A stretch of DNA of 64,000 bases from Verrucomicrobium sp. BvORR034 (GCF_000739635.1 NZ_BATQ01000056.1:104187-168186), one strand, 5' to 3'. Counted from the stretch's first letter, positions 8,142 through 17,013 are shown. Notes: generated by a model not told the origin, from the sequence alone. Program-made: numbers and translations.

Positions 8142-9068
8142 TTACTCTGGTGCTTTTGTGAGCGCGGTGGCGGCATGGAGGGTGGCGATCTCATCCGCGC
8201 CCAAGGCGCGCTGGAAGACAGCGAGACCTCCCAGCCGGCCGCCGAAGAAATTCCCCGGCTTGCCCCGCACGGACACGCTGCCGACGGTGAACTCGGCACC
8301 ATCCTCTCCGCCGTCGAAGAGACCCTCCGCATAGGGGAAGGGGTTGCTGCCTTCGGAGGCGTCAAACTTGCCGTCCAGGTACAGGCGCACCTCTTTGGCA
8401 TCATAGGTGAGGGTGAGGCTGTGCCACCCCTCCATGGGGACCACGGACCCGCTGGAAGCGTAGGTGATGCAGAACTCCTCTCCGGGCGTAGGTCCGCCCA
8501 CACTGGACACATGGCCCTGGAAGAGGTCTTTGCACGGTTTGCGTTTCATGGTCCGGTGGTCAGTACGGGAGGCGGCATTGAGAAAGAGGCAGTACTGCCG
8601 CTTCTTGCGGGACTCGTCCCACACTCCAGCGATGGCCTGCCAGGCGTGAGGTCGCTCCCGCCTTACCCATGCCATGACCGTGACCTGCGCTCTGGGACCA
8701 TGTATGTTCAACGAACCAAGCTGTTCTCTCGGGATGCGCAGCCACTGGCCGGACTTGATGTGAAGCGCGGTGCCGAAAGGTCCGTCCGCCTCCCGGGCCA
8801 CGGGGCCGGCCATCTCCTCCAGGGCATGCGCACCGGGGGCCAGGGAGATGCGTTTGTTTCCTTGATCCTCGCGAAAATCCCAGAAGGCCGCGATCCCTGC
8901 CGTCTCCAGGACGGCGCGCTGCGGGTTCTTTGCCGGAAGTTTTGACGCTTTCCCCTTCTCAGGCACCGCAGCGGTTGGCGCAGCCTTGTCTGGCTCTGCG
9001 CCAGTGACGTTTGCCTGGAGAAAGCTGAGGTTGAAAACGGCAACAAGGGCAAGTCGATGCAGGCTCAT
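8142..9068 (-). CDS. Exported LamG/concanavalin A-like lectin domain protein
   Basis: A 308-residue protein when started at the ATG at 9068, which gives a good signal peptide ([19 protein letters not shown]). An upstream ATG at 9182 would place 38 non-signal residues in front. After an Ala/Lys/Pro-rich linker, residues ~60-300 read as a LamG-type beta sandwich: [52 protein letters not shown] and [18 protein letters not shown]. Such domains bind glycans or act as accessory modules; no enzyme domain is present. It lies 68 bases upstream of the Tat-exported isomerase and may share its transcript. Confidence 0.82.
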   Translation of the reverse strand: MSLHRLALVAVFNLSFLQANVTGAEPDKAAPTAAVPEKGKASKLPAKNPQRAVLETAGIAAFWDFREDQGNKRISLAPGAHALEEMAGPVAREADGPFGTALHIKSGQWLRIPREQLGSLNIHGPRAQVTVMAWVRRERPHAWQAIAGVWDESRKKRQYCLFLNAASRTDHRTMKRKPCKDLFQGHVSSVGGPTPGEEFCITYASSGSVVPMEGWHSLTLTYDAKEVRLYLDGKFDASEGSNPFPYAEGLFDGGEDGAEFTVGSVSVRGKPGNFFGGRLGGLAVFQRALGADEIATLHAATALTKAPE

Positions 9069-9754
9069 GGAGGCTATCACGTGAAAAGAACGGCCTCTGC
9101 CCAAGGGCGGGAAAAGCATCCGTCCAGGAAGTGTCAGGCGAATCCATAGAAGAGAGGGCCACTTCAACAAGCGGTTTTGCATGAGAAAGAAAAGCCTTCA
9201 CCGGTACGATGCGACCCAAGCTGGGCATGATTCCCTGATGGTTCTGCTGACGGCCCCGCAGGCTCTGGCGGTGGCGTCCCGGTTGTTGCAGCATCTGCGC
9301 ACCGGTTCACCCGTGGTGGAGATTCACCTCGCAGGAGCCCAGATGAGTCTGCGCCCTCCCGCAGAGGCTCCGCCCACTGCACCCATGGTGCGACGACCTC
9401 GCCTGCGGAAGAAAGATCCCGCATTGACGGCAGTGAGCGCAATTGCACCCACGCAACTGACGGGTGGCCTGCGATCTTGAAATGTTACCCCCCCCAAATA
9501 GCCGCCGACCTTTAAGCCCCGAGTTCATGCCGTGCATCTTGCATGGTGAGATAGGCGAATGCGTGCTTTTTGCATGATTTTCAGGCCGGGGAGGGGATTT
9601 GTTGTTCCATGATGGAATTGCTTAACATGTTCATAATGAGCGTGTTAACTCTTTGAGTGGGCAGGTGGTATGCAGAATGCAAGGGAGATGGATAACCATG
9701 GCAGGGCACATCCAGTCCTGCCGCGAATCTCTCAAACACCTCTCCATCTCACTC
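9069..9754. other. Intergenic stretch with one doubtful ORF
   Basis: No gene is convincing here. A 99-codon plus-strand ORF (9181-9480) has no recognisable domain, no good ribosome-binding site and Arg/Pro-rich composition typical of chance high-GC ORFs, although a real small gene cannot be excluded. A C-run occurs at about 9488. Near the sigma gene, TTAACATG (9622-9629) faces CGTGTTAA (9641-9648), a 7-of-8 inverted repeat in a locally AT-rich stretch, a candidate operator for the ECF sigma gene at 9755. Confidence 0.4.
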
Positions 9755-10369
9755 ATGAACACCATCCTTTTTCCCTCCCCGCTGGCAGAGAATCTCGTTG
9801 CGCTGACTGACGAGGAACTCATGGACCGGATCGTCAACGGGGAGTCCCAGCAGGCACTGGAAGAGCTGTATCGCCGCCATCGTGGGGTGCTGCGCGGAGT
9901 GATCACCCGGGTGCTGGGCGTGGAAGCTGATTCCGATGACGTCCTGCAGGATGTCTTTATCCAGGTCTGGAAACACGCGGGCACCTTCTCCTCCCACAAG
10001 GGCAAACTCTTGGGCTGGCTGATCACCATTGCCCGTCGTCGCGCCCTCGACCGCGTGCGCCAGCTCTCAGCCTATCAGCGCGCCACCAGCCGCTATGAAG
10101 CCGCCTCACGCCCGGAAGTGCACCGTCTGGAGTCCACCTCGGTGGTGGATCAGGAAGTGCGTCAGAATGAGCTTCAAGACGTGCTCAACCGTCTGATTCA
10201 GGACCTGCCCAAAGAGCAGGGCGTGGCCGTGCGTCTGACCTTCTTCAAGGGGCTGAGCCAGCGGGAAATCGCTGCGAGGCTCTCCCTGCCGCTCGGCACG
10301 GTGAAGACGAGAATTGAGCTCGCCGTGCGCAAGTTGGGTCGCTCCTACGTCTGCCAGGAGGCTGCCTAA
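9755..10369 (+). CDS. ECF-family RNA polymerase sigma factor
   Basis: A 204-residue sigma-70 family factor of the extracytoplasmic-function type. Region 2 runs through LEELYRRHRGVLRGVI, DDVLQDVFIQVWKHAGTF and LLGWLITIARRRALDRVR. Region 4 is the helix-turn-helix LTFFKGLSQREIAARLSLPLGTVKTRIELAVRKLG at the C-terminus. The ATG at 9755 (MNTILFPSPL) is preferred; an in-frame upstream ATG would add 34 unusual residues. No anti-sigma gene is adjacent. The next gene is a receiver-only response regulator 306 bases away, which could belong to the same circuit, but nothing in the sequence proves it. Confidence 0.9.
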   Translation: MNTILFPSPLAENLVALTDEELMDRIVNGESQQALEELYRRHRGVLRGVITRVLGVEADSDDVLQDVFIQVWKHAGTFSSHKGKLLGWLITIARRRALDRVRQLSAYQRATSRYEAASRPEVHRLESTSVVDQEVRQNELQDVLNRLIQDLPKEQGVAVRLTFFKGLSQREIAARLSLPLGTVKTRIELAVRKLGRSYVCQEAA

Positions 10370-10675
10370 GGGGTTGTGCTGTGCCCCGGCGTTGGTACCG
10401 ATGCATCTCACCCTTCCCGGTTAAGGCGACGTCCTGGCTGTGAAGGGTGGATTGTTTGACAGGGCAGGATGGCGATTCCTTGCATTCTGCCCGGCATTGC
10501 CCGGAACTCCCGCGCACCGTGATTTTCGCACGCGGGCCAATCCTCACAGACGTATCCGGAAGCAAAAAGGCGTATGGAGATCGCATCTCATGTGCGAAGA
10601 TCTCCGCCCAGCCACTTTCGCTTTTATCCTCATTTGTCGCGACTCTGATCTTTCGCCGCCCCCACGAACTTGAAC
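10370..10675. other. Intergenic region between ECF sigma factor and response regulator
   Basis: No gene was found. The most structured part is near 10576-10605, where GGAGATC and GATCTCC face each other around a TCGCA...TGCGA pair, so alternative hairpins are possible just before the response regulator. No clear promoter boxes could be assigned. Confidence 0.4.
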
Positions 10676-11119
10676 ATGCCCGTCACATCGTTTCCCCCGT
10701 TAGACCAGCACGTTGTTTCCATTGCTGTGGTGGATGACCATTCCATCATTTGTGCTGTGTTCCGCAGCATTGCCGAGGACACCCCCGGCCTTACCTTTGC
10801 CTGGAGTGCGCCGGACGTACGCCAGGGTGCGGCTGCCTTGCAACGGGAGCTGCCAGACCTTCTGGTGGTGGATGTGAATCTGCCGGACGGCAGCGGCTAT
10901 GAACTGGCGCGTCAGGCGCTGCAGGAACACCGCAGTCTGAAGGTGCTGGTTGTTTCCACGAACGAAGGCAGGGTCTATTCCGAGCAGGCCCACAAGGCCG
11001 GGGCGCGCGGTTTTGTGAACAAGAACACCTCGCCAGATGAGCTGCTTCACGCCATCAACACCATCCGGAGTGGAGGCACGTACTTCAATCCGGCGTTGAA
11101 AGAGCCCGGGTTGGCCTGA
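10676..11119 (+). CDS. Single-domain (receiver-only) response regulator
   Basis: A 147-residue receiver of the NarL/LuxR-class type with no output domain. The acidic pair is Asp20-Asp21 (VVDDHS), the phosphoacceptor Asp66 (LLVVDVNLPDGSG), the switch Ser/Thr at 94-95 (VVSTN) and the conserved Lys116 (GFVNKN). The usual C-terminal helix-turn-helix is absent: the protein ends shortly after the last receiver helix (GTYFNPALKEPGLA). It could be a phosphate shuttle, a protein-binding switch or a truncated transcription factor. The ATG at 10676 is preferred over a TTG two codons earlier. No kinase is adjacent. Confidence 0.85.
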   Translation: MPVTSFPPLDQHVVSIAVVDDHSIICAVFRSIAEDTPGLTFAWSAPDVRQGAAALQRELPDLLVVDVNLPDGSGYELARQALQEHRSLKVLVVSTNEGRVYSEQAHKAGARGFVNKNTSPDELLHAINTIRSGGTYFNPALKEPGLA

Positions 11120-11128
11120 TCGCCCGGC

Positions 11129-11521
11129 TCACTCGAGCTCGCGTTCTATTTCCTCGTCCTCTTCCAGTTCCCGGAGTTCTTCATCGGCTTCATCGAGGCC
11201 GCCTTTGACGAGGAGTTCGGTGCATTTGATCTCGTCCTCCAGAGGAATGCGAGCGATGCGGTCCCCATTCTCCACTCCGGCCTCATCCCAGGAGTGGCCC
11301 ATGAGAAGGGCATTTTGTGACACCTCGGGATACTCCTCCAAAATGGTCTCCTCTCCCGAGGGCATGAAGTCCTGCTGATTGAGATCTTCCACCAGGCTTT
11401 CCACAGGATCCGGGGGATCGTCTTCGAAGGGCAGAGCGGGCTCCGCCCGGCGGGGAACGTGAGAGGATGCTTTTGATTTCACGGAGGTGTCGCTTTCTTC
11501 TGAATCGCAAGAGCCCATCAT
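11129..11521 (-). CDS. Small acidic protein of unknown function
   Basis: About 130 residues, unrecognised. It is very acidic, especially the C-terminus (ELREL followed by a run of Glu/Asp), with no signal peptide or membrane segment. Two adjacent ATGs (11521, 11518) begin MMGSCDSEESD; an ORF extension further upstream is Arg/Cys-rich and overlaps the preceding gene, so it was not used. It lies 46 bases after the unknown gene at 11568-12125 and converges with the response regulator. The set at 11129-12304 looks like a short operon of proteins I cannot name. Confidence 0.55.
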   Translation of the reverse strand: MMGSCDSEESDTSVKSKASSHVPRRAEPALPFEDDPPDPVESLVEDLNQQDFMPSGEETILEEYPEVSQNALLMGHSWDEAGVENGDRIARIPLEDEIKCTELLVKGGLDEADEELRELEEDEEIERELE

Positions 11522-11567
11522 TTGCGTGTTTGGCCTCGCGTGGTGGGGAGAAGTTCTTGGAGAGCCG

Positions 11568-12125
11568 TCAGACCTCACGCGGCCCACCTGAGCCCTTGGA
11601 CCACCACGAGCGCAGGTGCGCGGCCATGCTGGCCATGAAATGATGCAGTCCATCGCGGAGAGAGGCCAGGGGGGATGGCGATTGCAGAAGAGTGGATCGC
11701 TTCTCAAGCAACTCCGCGAGAAAAAGGCTTTGACGGCGAGGGCTGCGCCACCAGGAGGAATTCTCACTGGAGAGGGATTCCATGGTTATCCGGATGTTGG
11801 ATGGCGTGAGCAGTTCAGCGGCAGTCGGTGCCTGGCTGCGCACGTAGTTCGACAGAATCTCCGGCAGCTCGGAGTGGTAGTACACCTCAAATTCAGCCGC
11901 GAAAAGCTGGGGATGCAGGAGGAATCGGTCGGTGTGCCATTCGTTTTTCTTCTCCACCAACTGTCGCCATTGCTCGTAGTCGGACACCGATTCCAGGCGG
12001 TTGATGGCCATGTCGGCCTCAATCTCTGAGAGAGAACTGCGCAGGGTTGCCCCCATGTAGCTCAGGTAGGCCAGCTTCTTGGGCGAAGCAGGCACTGAGT
12101 TGGATGTGCTGGAGCCGGAGTCCAT
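11568..12125 (-). CDS. Unknown soluble protein
   Basis: A 185-residue protein with no recognised domain, no signal peptide and no membrane segment. It begins MDSGSSTSNSVPASPKK, a Ser-rich lead, then becomes mixed helical with several Trp and His residues (YEQWRQLVEKKNEWHTDRFL; SSENSSWWRSPRRQ). It lies between a proline-rich small ORF (14-base gap) and an acidic small gene, all on the minus strand. The codon-like composition and compact spacing suggest a real gene. Its role is unknown. Confidence 0.6.
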   Translation of the reverse strand: MDSGSSTSNSVPASPKKLAYLSYMGATLRSSLSEIEADMAINRLESVSDYEQWRQLVEKKNEWHTDRFLLHPQLFAAEFEVYYHSELPEILSNYVRSQAPTAAELLTPSNIRITMESLSSENSSWWRSPRRQSLFLAELLEKRSTLLQSPSPLASLRDGLHHFMASMAAHLRSWWSKGSGGPREV

Positions 12126-12139
12126 GGGAGAATGGAGAT

Positions 12140-12304
12140 TCAGGCAACGAACGGAGGAGTCGAGGGCGGTTCCGATGGGGAGGGGTCTCCTGGCTGCGGG
12201 GCAGGCGAAGGAGCGGGAGGCTCCGGGGCTGGCAGCGGCTCCGCAGGGGTGGGGTCCGACGGCATCGGCTGGGGTGTCTGCGGTTCTGGGTATGAACTGT
12301 TCAT
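12140..12304 (-). CDS. Possible small proline-rich protein
   Basis: A 54-codon ORF made mostly of Pro, Ser, Glu and Ala (repeated P-x-P and SPAP motifs), starting MNSSYPEPQTPQ. It ends 14 bases before the next gene on the same strand, so it may be the first gene of the unknown operon. The composition is low complexity and no domain is recognisable; a chance ORF in GC-rich DNA is a serious alternative. Confidence 0.35.
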   Translation of the reverse strand: MNSSYPEPQTPQPMPSDPTPAEPLPAPEPPAPSPAPQPGDPSPSEPPSTPPFVA

Positions 12305-12446
12305 GGGGGAATGGGTCAGAGTTTCACCGGAGATCGGGCGGTGCTGGCAGTTTGGCTGCATTGCACTGCTGGAAAAGACCGGTGTGGGCAACCGCCGGGG
12401 TGTGTAGCAACGATTTCAACATGAAGCTCGAAAGGAGAAAGGTTCC

Positions 12447-12710
12447 ATGAAAAACCAGACAACATTCAATCTTCGCATCCCTCAGAACACATCGCGTGCG
12501 CTCGATATCGCCGCAGGCAGGACGGGTCTCACCCGGCAGAATGTGTGCCGGCTGGCCATCTCACTGGGATTGAGCCAGCTAAAGAAGGAGGGCTTTCATA
12601 TCACCACTGCCTTGCAGCATCGCGCTGAGGCGGAGAATCCTCCAGGAACCGTGATGCTCGCGCAACGCGCTCATGGCGTACCGGGAACGGATTTCCCTGA
12701 AGATGGCTGA
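12447..12710 (+). CDS. Ribbon-helix-helix-like small protein
   Basis: An 87-residue protein whose first 50 residues fit a ribbon-helix-helix DNA-binding fold: a short strand (TTFNLRIPQ), then two helices (NTSRALDIAAGRTG and TRQNVCRLAISLGLSQL). Many such proteins are antitoxins or autoregulators, but no toxin-like gene is next to it: upstream is an unknown operon on the other strand and downstream a convergent YihY gene 16 bases away. A good Shine-Dalgarno (AGGAGAAAGG) precedes the ATG. The C-terminal 35 residues are probably flexible. Confidence 0.6.
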   Translation: MKNQTTFNLRIPQNTSRALDIAAGRTGLTRQNVCRLAISLGLSQLKKEGFHITTALQHRAEAENPPGTVMLAQRAHGVPGTDFPEDG

Positions 12711-12726
12711 AGGCCTCCTTCAGGCC

Positions 12727-13686
12727 TCATCGATTGATCGATGCCGGAGGGGCTCCCTGCTTCGGATTCGGAACATGCAGCCCTTGTGCCACCATTTCCT
12801 CCAGCACGGAGGCGGCCACGGTCATGGCGCGGGACTTGGGCACCAGTCCGGAGCCGAACTTGCGCGCATAGCACTTGGTGAACTCCGCTCCGTAAAACAG
12901 GATGCATGAGGAGTAGTACACCCAGAGCAGGAAGACGACGATGGAGCCTGCCGCCCCGTAGCTGGAGGCCACGCCGCTGGTGCCGAGATAGACACTGATG
13001 GCGTGCTTCCCGATGTTGAACAAGCCCGCGGTGACCACCGCTCCCAGCCAAACATCCCCCCAGCCGACATGCACGTCTGGCAGGAGTTTCAGGATTAACG
13101 CAAACAGCACGCTGATGACTACAAGCGAGAGGCCAATGTCCCACCATCCCAGGAGCTCCGGGTGCATGGGAACCCATTGGCCAAAGTAGCGCGTGGCTGC
13201 TGCGACCGCAGTGCTCACCAGCAGGGAGGTGAGCAGCAGGAAGCCAATGACGAGCACCATGGAAAAGGACAGGAACTGGTCACGCAGAAGCGTGAACACT
13301 GGCCGTCCCGGGCGGGGGATGACTCCCCATATGGTATTGAGGGCGCCTTTGAGCTCGCCAAACACCCGGGTGGCACCGAAGAGCAACACAGCCACCCCGA
13401 TCAGGGCCCTCCAGCCGTTGTTGTCCTCCTGCCACGCATCCAGAATGAATGCCTGGATGGAGTGGCCGGCATCCGCACCCGCCAGAGAGGAGATTTCCGC
13501 CACGATCTGCCCCCGAGCCGCCTGCTCGCCAAAGACAAAGCCCGCCAGTGAGATGCAGATGATCAGAAGGGGGGCCGTGGAAAAGGTGGCGTAGTACGCC
13601 AAGGCAGCGCTCAAACGAGAGGCATCGTCGTCGATCCACTCCCGTGCTGCGGTACGAAGAAGGGACAAGAAGGCGAGAGGACCCAT
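12727..13686 (-). CDS. YihY/BrkB-family inner-membrane protein
   Basis: A 319-residue polytopic membrane protein of the YihY/virulence factor BrkB family. It has an N-terminal amphipathic region (REWIDDDASRLSAALAYYATFSTAPLLIICISL), the family signature GATRVFGELKGALNTIWGV and about six hydrophobic segments. It ends in a soluble tail with SYGAAGSIVVFLLWVYYSSCILFYGAEFTKCYA. The function of the family is not settled; it is no longer regarded as RNase BN. The gene converges with the ribbon-helix-helix gene, and a CTGAAGG/CCTTCAG hairpin (12707-12723) between them could end both transcripts. Confidence 0.9.
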   Translation of the reverse strand: MGPLAFLSLLRTAAREWIDDDASRLSAALAYYATFSTAPLLIICISLAGFVFGEQAARGQIVAEISSLAGADAGHSIQAFILDAWQEDNNGWRALIGVAVLLFGATRVFGELKGALNTIWGVIPRPGRPVFTLLRDQFLSFSMVLVIGFLLLTSLLVSTAVAAATRYFGQWVPMHPELLGWWDIGLSLVVISVLFALILKLLPDVHVGWGDVWLGAVVTAGLFNIGKHAISVYLGTSGVASSYGAAGSIVVFLLWVYYSSCILFYGAEFTKCYARKFGSGLVPKSRAMTVAASVLEEMVAQGLHVPNPKQGAPPASINR

Positions 13687-13817
13687 AACCGGACTTCGCG
13701 GAAGCTGGGGGTATCGGTCCTCTTTATGCGGAGCAGTGGGTGAGTTTTCACCCTTATTACAGGGCTTGCCAGGCAGCGGGGGATTCTGGTAGAGTGGAGG
13801 TCAATTAAAGGAATCCT

Positions 13818-14192
13818 ATGAATGCAACCCTCGAAGAAGGGGCAGATTCTGGGGCCGAGCCCGGGCCCGTCAAGACCGCCGTCACCGCCGAACTGGCCCG
13901 CAAGCGACGGCGTTCCGCGATCGAAAGCTGGCTTTCACAGTCTCCCTTCTACGAACCTTTCCGGAAGGTGACTGCGCCGTGCTTCCACTGGCTGGCCCAG
14001 CCCACAAATTCGATCATCGCCGTTCTGCTGTTGATCCTGGCCCCGTTCATTGGGCTGCTGCTGCTGCCACTCTTTTTGATCCTGATCCCGGTGTTCCTCT
14101 TCCTGGCCGTGCTGGGCTCGATGGCCACGACGGTGAAGACGGACGCAGAGAGCGAAGTTCATGAGTCCGTCACGCAGCACTTTCTGCACTGA
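13818..14192 (+). CDS. Small membrane protein of unknown function
   Basis: A 124-residue protein with a polar N-terminal half (Glu/Ala then KRRRSAIESW) and a long hydrophobic region at residues ~66-103 (IIAVLLLILAPFIGLLLLPLFLILIPVFLFLAV), long enough for two short helices forming a hairpin. The end is acidic and polar. The ATG has an AAAGGAA ribosome-binding site. The basic block before the membrane region predicts an inside N-terminus. It converges with the glutathionyl-hydroquinone reductase gene 25 bases away. Family not recognised. Confidence 0.65.
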   Translation: MNATLEEGADSGAEPGPVKTAVTAELARKRRRSAIESWLSQSPFYEPFRKVTAPCFHWLAQPTNSIIAVLLLILAPFIGLLLLPLFLILIPVFLFLAVLGSMATTVKTDAESEVHESVTQHFLH

Positions 14193-14217
14193 GCCTGCTG
14201 TTGTTGCCTTGAACTTG

Positions 14218-15147
14218 TCAGTCGCGGCCGGGTGGCTCATCAAGCCACGCCAGGTCCGGGCCACGTGGCACGATGCGGGTGGGATTGATGTCGTCGTGCG
14301 TGATGTAGTAGTGCCGCTTGATGTGATCAAAGTTGACGGTGTCGGCGATGCCGGGCTGCTGGTACAGGTCCCGCAGGTAGCCTGACAGATGGCGGTAGTT
14401 CCGGATGAGCCGCAGGTTGCACTTGAAATGCCCGTGATAAACGGGGTCAAAGCGGATCAAGGTGCAGAACAGGCGCCAGTCAGTTTCCACGAACTTGGGT
14501 CCAAAGAGGAACCTCTGTGTGCCAAGGTGCTCGTCCAGCTGGTCGAGCGCGGTGAACAGCTCCCGGAAGGCCCTCTCGTAGGCGCTCTGGGTGCTGGCGA
14601 AGCCGGCGCGATACACGCCGTTGTTGATGTTCTGGTAGATGAACTCGGATAGGGCGTTCTGCTCCTCCTCCACGGCAGCCGGAAAAAGGTCCACCTCCGT
14701 GTGCTGGAGCTCACGGAACTCCGTGGCAAACATGCGGCAGATGTCGTCCTCAGAGTTGTTCACGATCTGACGAAGCTCCCGGTCCCAGAGGACAGGCACG
14801 GTGACGCGGCCCTGAAAGCCGGGATCGGTGGCTGTGTAGGCCTCAGACAGGAACTGGAAGTCGTTCACGGGATCGGCCGTGTGGCCGGGACCCTCCCGGA
14901 AGGCCCAGCCCCGCTCATCCCGCACTGGATCCACGACGGTCACGCCCACGGCGTCCTCCAGTCCCAGCAGGTGTCTCACGATGAGCGTCCGGTGTGCCCA
15001 AGGGCAGGCCAGAGAGACATAAAGGTGGTAACGCCCCCGGACGACAGGATGCGGTGTGGAGCCGTTTGTGCTTACCTTGGAGCGAAAGGCATCATCCTGC
15101 CGCTCGAATTCGCCGTCATCAGATTGTTCGTCAGGAAACTGGGCCAT
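14218..15147 (-). CDS. Glutathionyl-hydroquinone reductase (Xi-class GST, YqjG-like)
   Basis: A 309-residue cytosolic enzyme of the YqjG/EcmA group, which uses glutathione to reduce glutathionyl-hydroquinones. The catalytic motif ACPWAHR places Cys48 in the glutathione-binding thioredoxin domain. The C-terminal helical domain shows family-typical NNGVYRAGFASTQ, FLFGPKFVETDWRLFCTLIRFDPVYHGHFKCN and YLRDLYQQPGIADTVNFDHIKRHYY. The ATG at 15147 (MAQFPDEQSDDGEF) gives the family's N-terminus; an extension to 15300 overlaps the promoter side of the divergent small membrane gene and is not family-like. Confidence 0.93.
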   Translation of the reverse strand: MAQFPDEQSDDGEFERQDDAFRSKVSTNGSTPHPVVRGRYHLYVSLACPWAHRTLIVRHLLGLEDAVGVTVVDPVRDERGWAFREGPGHTADPVNDFQFLSEAYTATDPGFQGRVTVPVLWDRELRQIVNNSEDDICRMFATEFRELQHTEVDLFPAAVEEEQNALSEFIYQNINNGVYRAGFASTQSAYERAFRELFTALDQLDEHLGTQRFLFGPKFVETDWRLFCTLIRFDPVYHGHFKCNLRLIRNYRHLSGYLRDLYQQPGIADTVNFDHIKRHYYITHDDINPTRIVPRGPDLAWLDEPPGRD

Positions 15148-15308
15148 GGGGTGCTGGAGGGTATCTCCATGGAGCAATACGTCTGGATGGCGACGTTTGG
15201 CCGTCCAGGAGTGTTGGCCAGTTTTCCCGGGGAATTCCGGGTCTGTATTCCCCGCAAACTGGGGCTTCTGTATCTGGCAGGACGCCTGGGGGTATGGCAC
15301 TTTCTCCC

Positions 15309-15536
15309 ATGATAGCAGCCTTGTCCTTCCTCCCCGTCAAGATCATCGCCGGTGTGGGCCTGTTTTTCACCCTGGCGGCGGGAGTGTACATGATCAAGAA
15401 TCATCAGCGGCTCTATGGCCACGACCCCGAACTCCCCCGGGAGACCAGCGGCGAGCGGGTGTACAGCAAGGCTCAGCTTTGGCTCATCTGGGCGCTGCTG
15501 GTGAAGGGGCTCGCATTCCTCACCTTTGCCATCTGA
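15309..15536 (+). CDS. Small two-helix membrane protein
   Basis: A 75-residue protein (80 if the ATG at 15294 is used) with two hydrophobic segments: FLPVKIIAGVGLFFTLAAGVYMI and QLWLIWALLVKGLAFLTFAI, joined by a polar loop (KNHQRLYGHDPELPRETSGERVYSK). No family was recognised. It is transcribed divergently from the glutathionyl-hydroquinone reductase gene, sharing a short upstream region of about 160 bases. A strong hairpin at 15601-15635 follows it. Confidence 0.6.
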   Translation: MIAALSFLPVKIIAGVGLFFTLAAGVYMIKNHQRLYGHDPELPRETSGERVYSKAQLWLIWALLVKGLAFLTFAI

Positions 15537-16032
15537 CCGGGCTGGTCACGAGTCGGGCGGTAGCGAAAATTGCCCCGGGCGGTCCATTTTCGACTTCTAT
15601 AGCGGGCTTCCTACCAAACTGGTGGGAGGCCCGCTAAGCATTTGTCCAGGGAGTGATCGGGAGCGACCGATGTATTGTAAGGGTTGTTGCCAGCTGCTCA
15701 GCCGGTCGTGCAGGGGTGAGAAAGATTTTTTGGTTGTTTCATCAAAGTTCTAGGAAAACGGGCCTCCCGCGACGCTTTGAAGGGTGATCCTGTATGCAGA
15801 CGGATGATTTTGTTTTTACGGAAAACTAAATATCCCGATGAGCACGATCTTACGCAACTTTTCCTGAAAGATAGGTTGGATACGACATGCTCACGACTCT
15901 TTTGTATCAGAATATGGCATTAATTGCCAAGTATGTGCAGGGTGTTCACGAGGCGCCTCAGGCACCCTTAAGCCAGGGACTGAAGCGGATGAGGATGAGT
16001 TTCAACCCATAACCGGAACCCCAAGGACCGTC
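15537..16032. other. Long AT-richer intergenic region with a strong hairpin and a possible 41-codon ORF
   Basis: This ~500-base stretch is visibly richer in A and T than its surroundings. At 15601-15635, AGCGGGCTTCCTACCA and TGGTGGGAGGCCCGCT pair over 16 positions (two as G-U) around an AAC loop. It lies 64 bases past the small membrane gene but lacks a T-run. A possible short ORF at 15887-16012 (MLTTLLYQNMALIAKYVQG..., 41 residues) ends 20 bases before the DGQHR gene and could be a leader peptide. No other gene is seen. Confidence 0.5.
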
Positions 16033-17013
16033 ATGCAGACCGCACCCACCCACCCGGCCCAACTGCCCACCCGCGCAAATTCTCCCGGCGGGCTCATCGG
16101 CCTCGACTGTTTGGAGACCATCCCCGGCATCTCGTCGGTGGCAGTGCAACTCACTCCAGACATGGCCCGACGCATGCTCGAGCGAAACCTGAGAAACAGA
16201 AAGCTGTCCGAGCAGGTGGTGGACAAGTATGTGGAGGAGATTCGCAATGACGAGTGGCGCCTGACGCCTGCCGCGGTGGGTTTTGATTGCGAAGGGAGGC
16301 TGGTGGACGGCCAGCACCGGCTGACTGCCATCGTTAAATCCCGCCGCACCGTGCCCATGATCGTCACCACTGGACTGCCTGCTGCCGCCCAGGAGAAAGT
16401 GGACCGCCAGAGGAGGCGGAGCCTCTTCGATGCGCTTTATCTCTCTGGCCAGGTGCGCAACCGCAAGTGGGTGGAGATCGCGACCTGCCTGGCCCGCCGG
16501 GTGGTGGCGAGCAACAGCGGTACGGCCCCTCCAGACAGCGTGGTCAAACTGGCTTTGGAAACTCATCGTGAGGCCATTGAGGCGGTGACGGACCAGATGG
16601 GCGAGAAGAGTGTCAAAGGCATCTCCCAAGCGTCCTTCCTGGCTGCAGCCGTCCTTTACCACGAAGTGGATTCCGACAAGTGCCGTGAGTTCCTGGCTGC
16701 CATTCGTACGGGAGCGGGACTTGCGCTGGATCATCCGGCGCTTCGCCTGCGTAAACTGCTCATGGGAGAGTCTCTGCTCCATTCCATGCCGCGTGGGGGA
16801 GCCAACCAGAGTTACATCTTCAGAAGATCCATCTATGCCATGCAGGCGCATCTGGAAGGGCGGATGATCGGAGGCCTGCGGGAGGCGGACAATTTTGCCA
16901 GTCCGTTTATGGAGGAGGGGGCCGCCAGGCCGCCCCGCCGGAAGGCCCGCCGCAACCAGGAGGAGCCCGCCAGCGAACTGCGACACAGTGCCGGACTGTT
17001 GATGACCGCATAA
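16033..17013 (+). CDS. ParB-like DGQHR-motif protein
   Basis: A 326-residue protein whose residues ~38-110 form a ParB/Srx-like N-terminal domain with VDGQHRLTAI at 91-100, preceded by NRKLSEQVVDKYVEEIRNDEWRLTPAAVGFDCEGRL. This DGQHR fold occurs in ParB-type nucleotide-binding or nuclease domains, frequently on phages and mobile elements, and in DNA-modification clusters. The remainder is mainly helical with no recognised domain and ends in a basic tail (RPPRRKARR). No ParA partner and no parS site are visible, so chromosome partitioning is unlikely. Preceded by an AT-richer patch, it may be of phage origin, which is an inference. Confidence 0.7.
   Translation: MQTAPTHPAQLPTRANSPGGLIGLDCLETIPGISSVAVQLTPDMARRMLERNLRNRKLSEQVVDKYVEEIRNDEWRLTPAAVGFDCEGRLVDGQHRLTAIVKSRRTVPMIVTTGLPAAAQEKVDRQRRRSLFDALYLSGQVRNRKWVEIATCLARRVVASNSGTAPPDSVVKLALETHREAIEAVTDQMGEKSVKGISQASFLAAAVLYHEVDSDKCREFLAAIRTGAGLALDHPALRLRKLLMGESLLHSMPRGGANQSYIFRRSIYAMQAHLEGRMIGGLREADNFASPFMEEGAARPPRRKARRNQEEPASELRHSAGLLMTA

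Noticed and set aside
12447..12710. Ribbon-helix-helix protein as antitoxin of a toxin-antitoxin pair
   Set aside because: No toxin-like gene is adjacent on the same strand; the neighbours are convergent or divergent with clear other identities.
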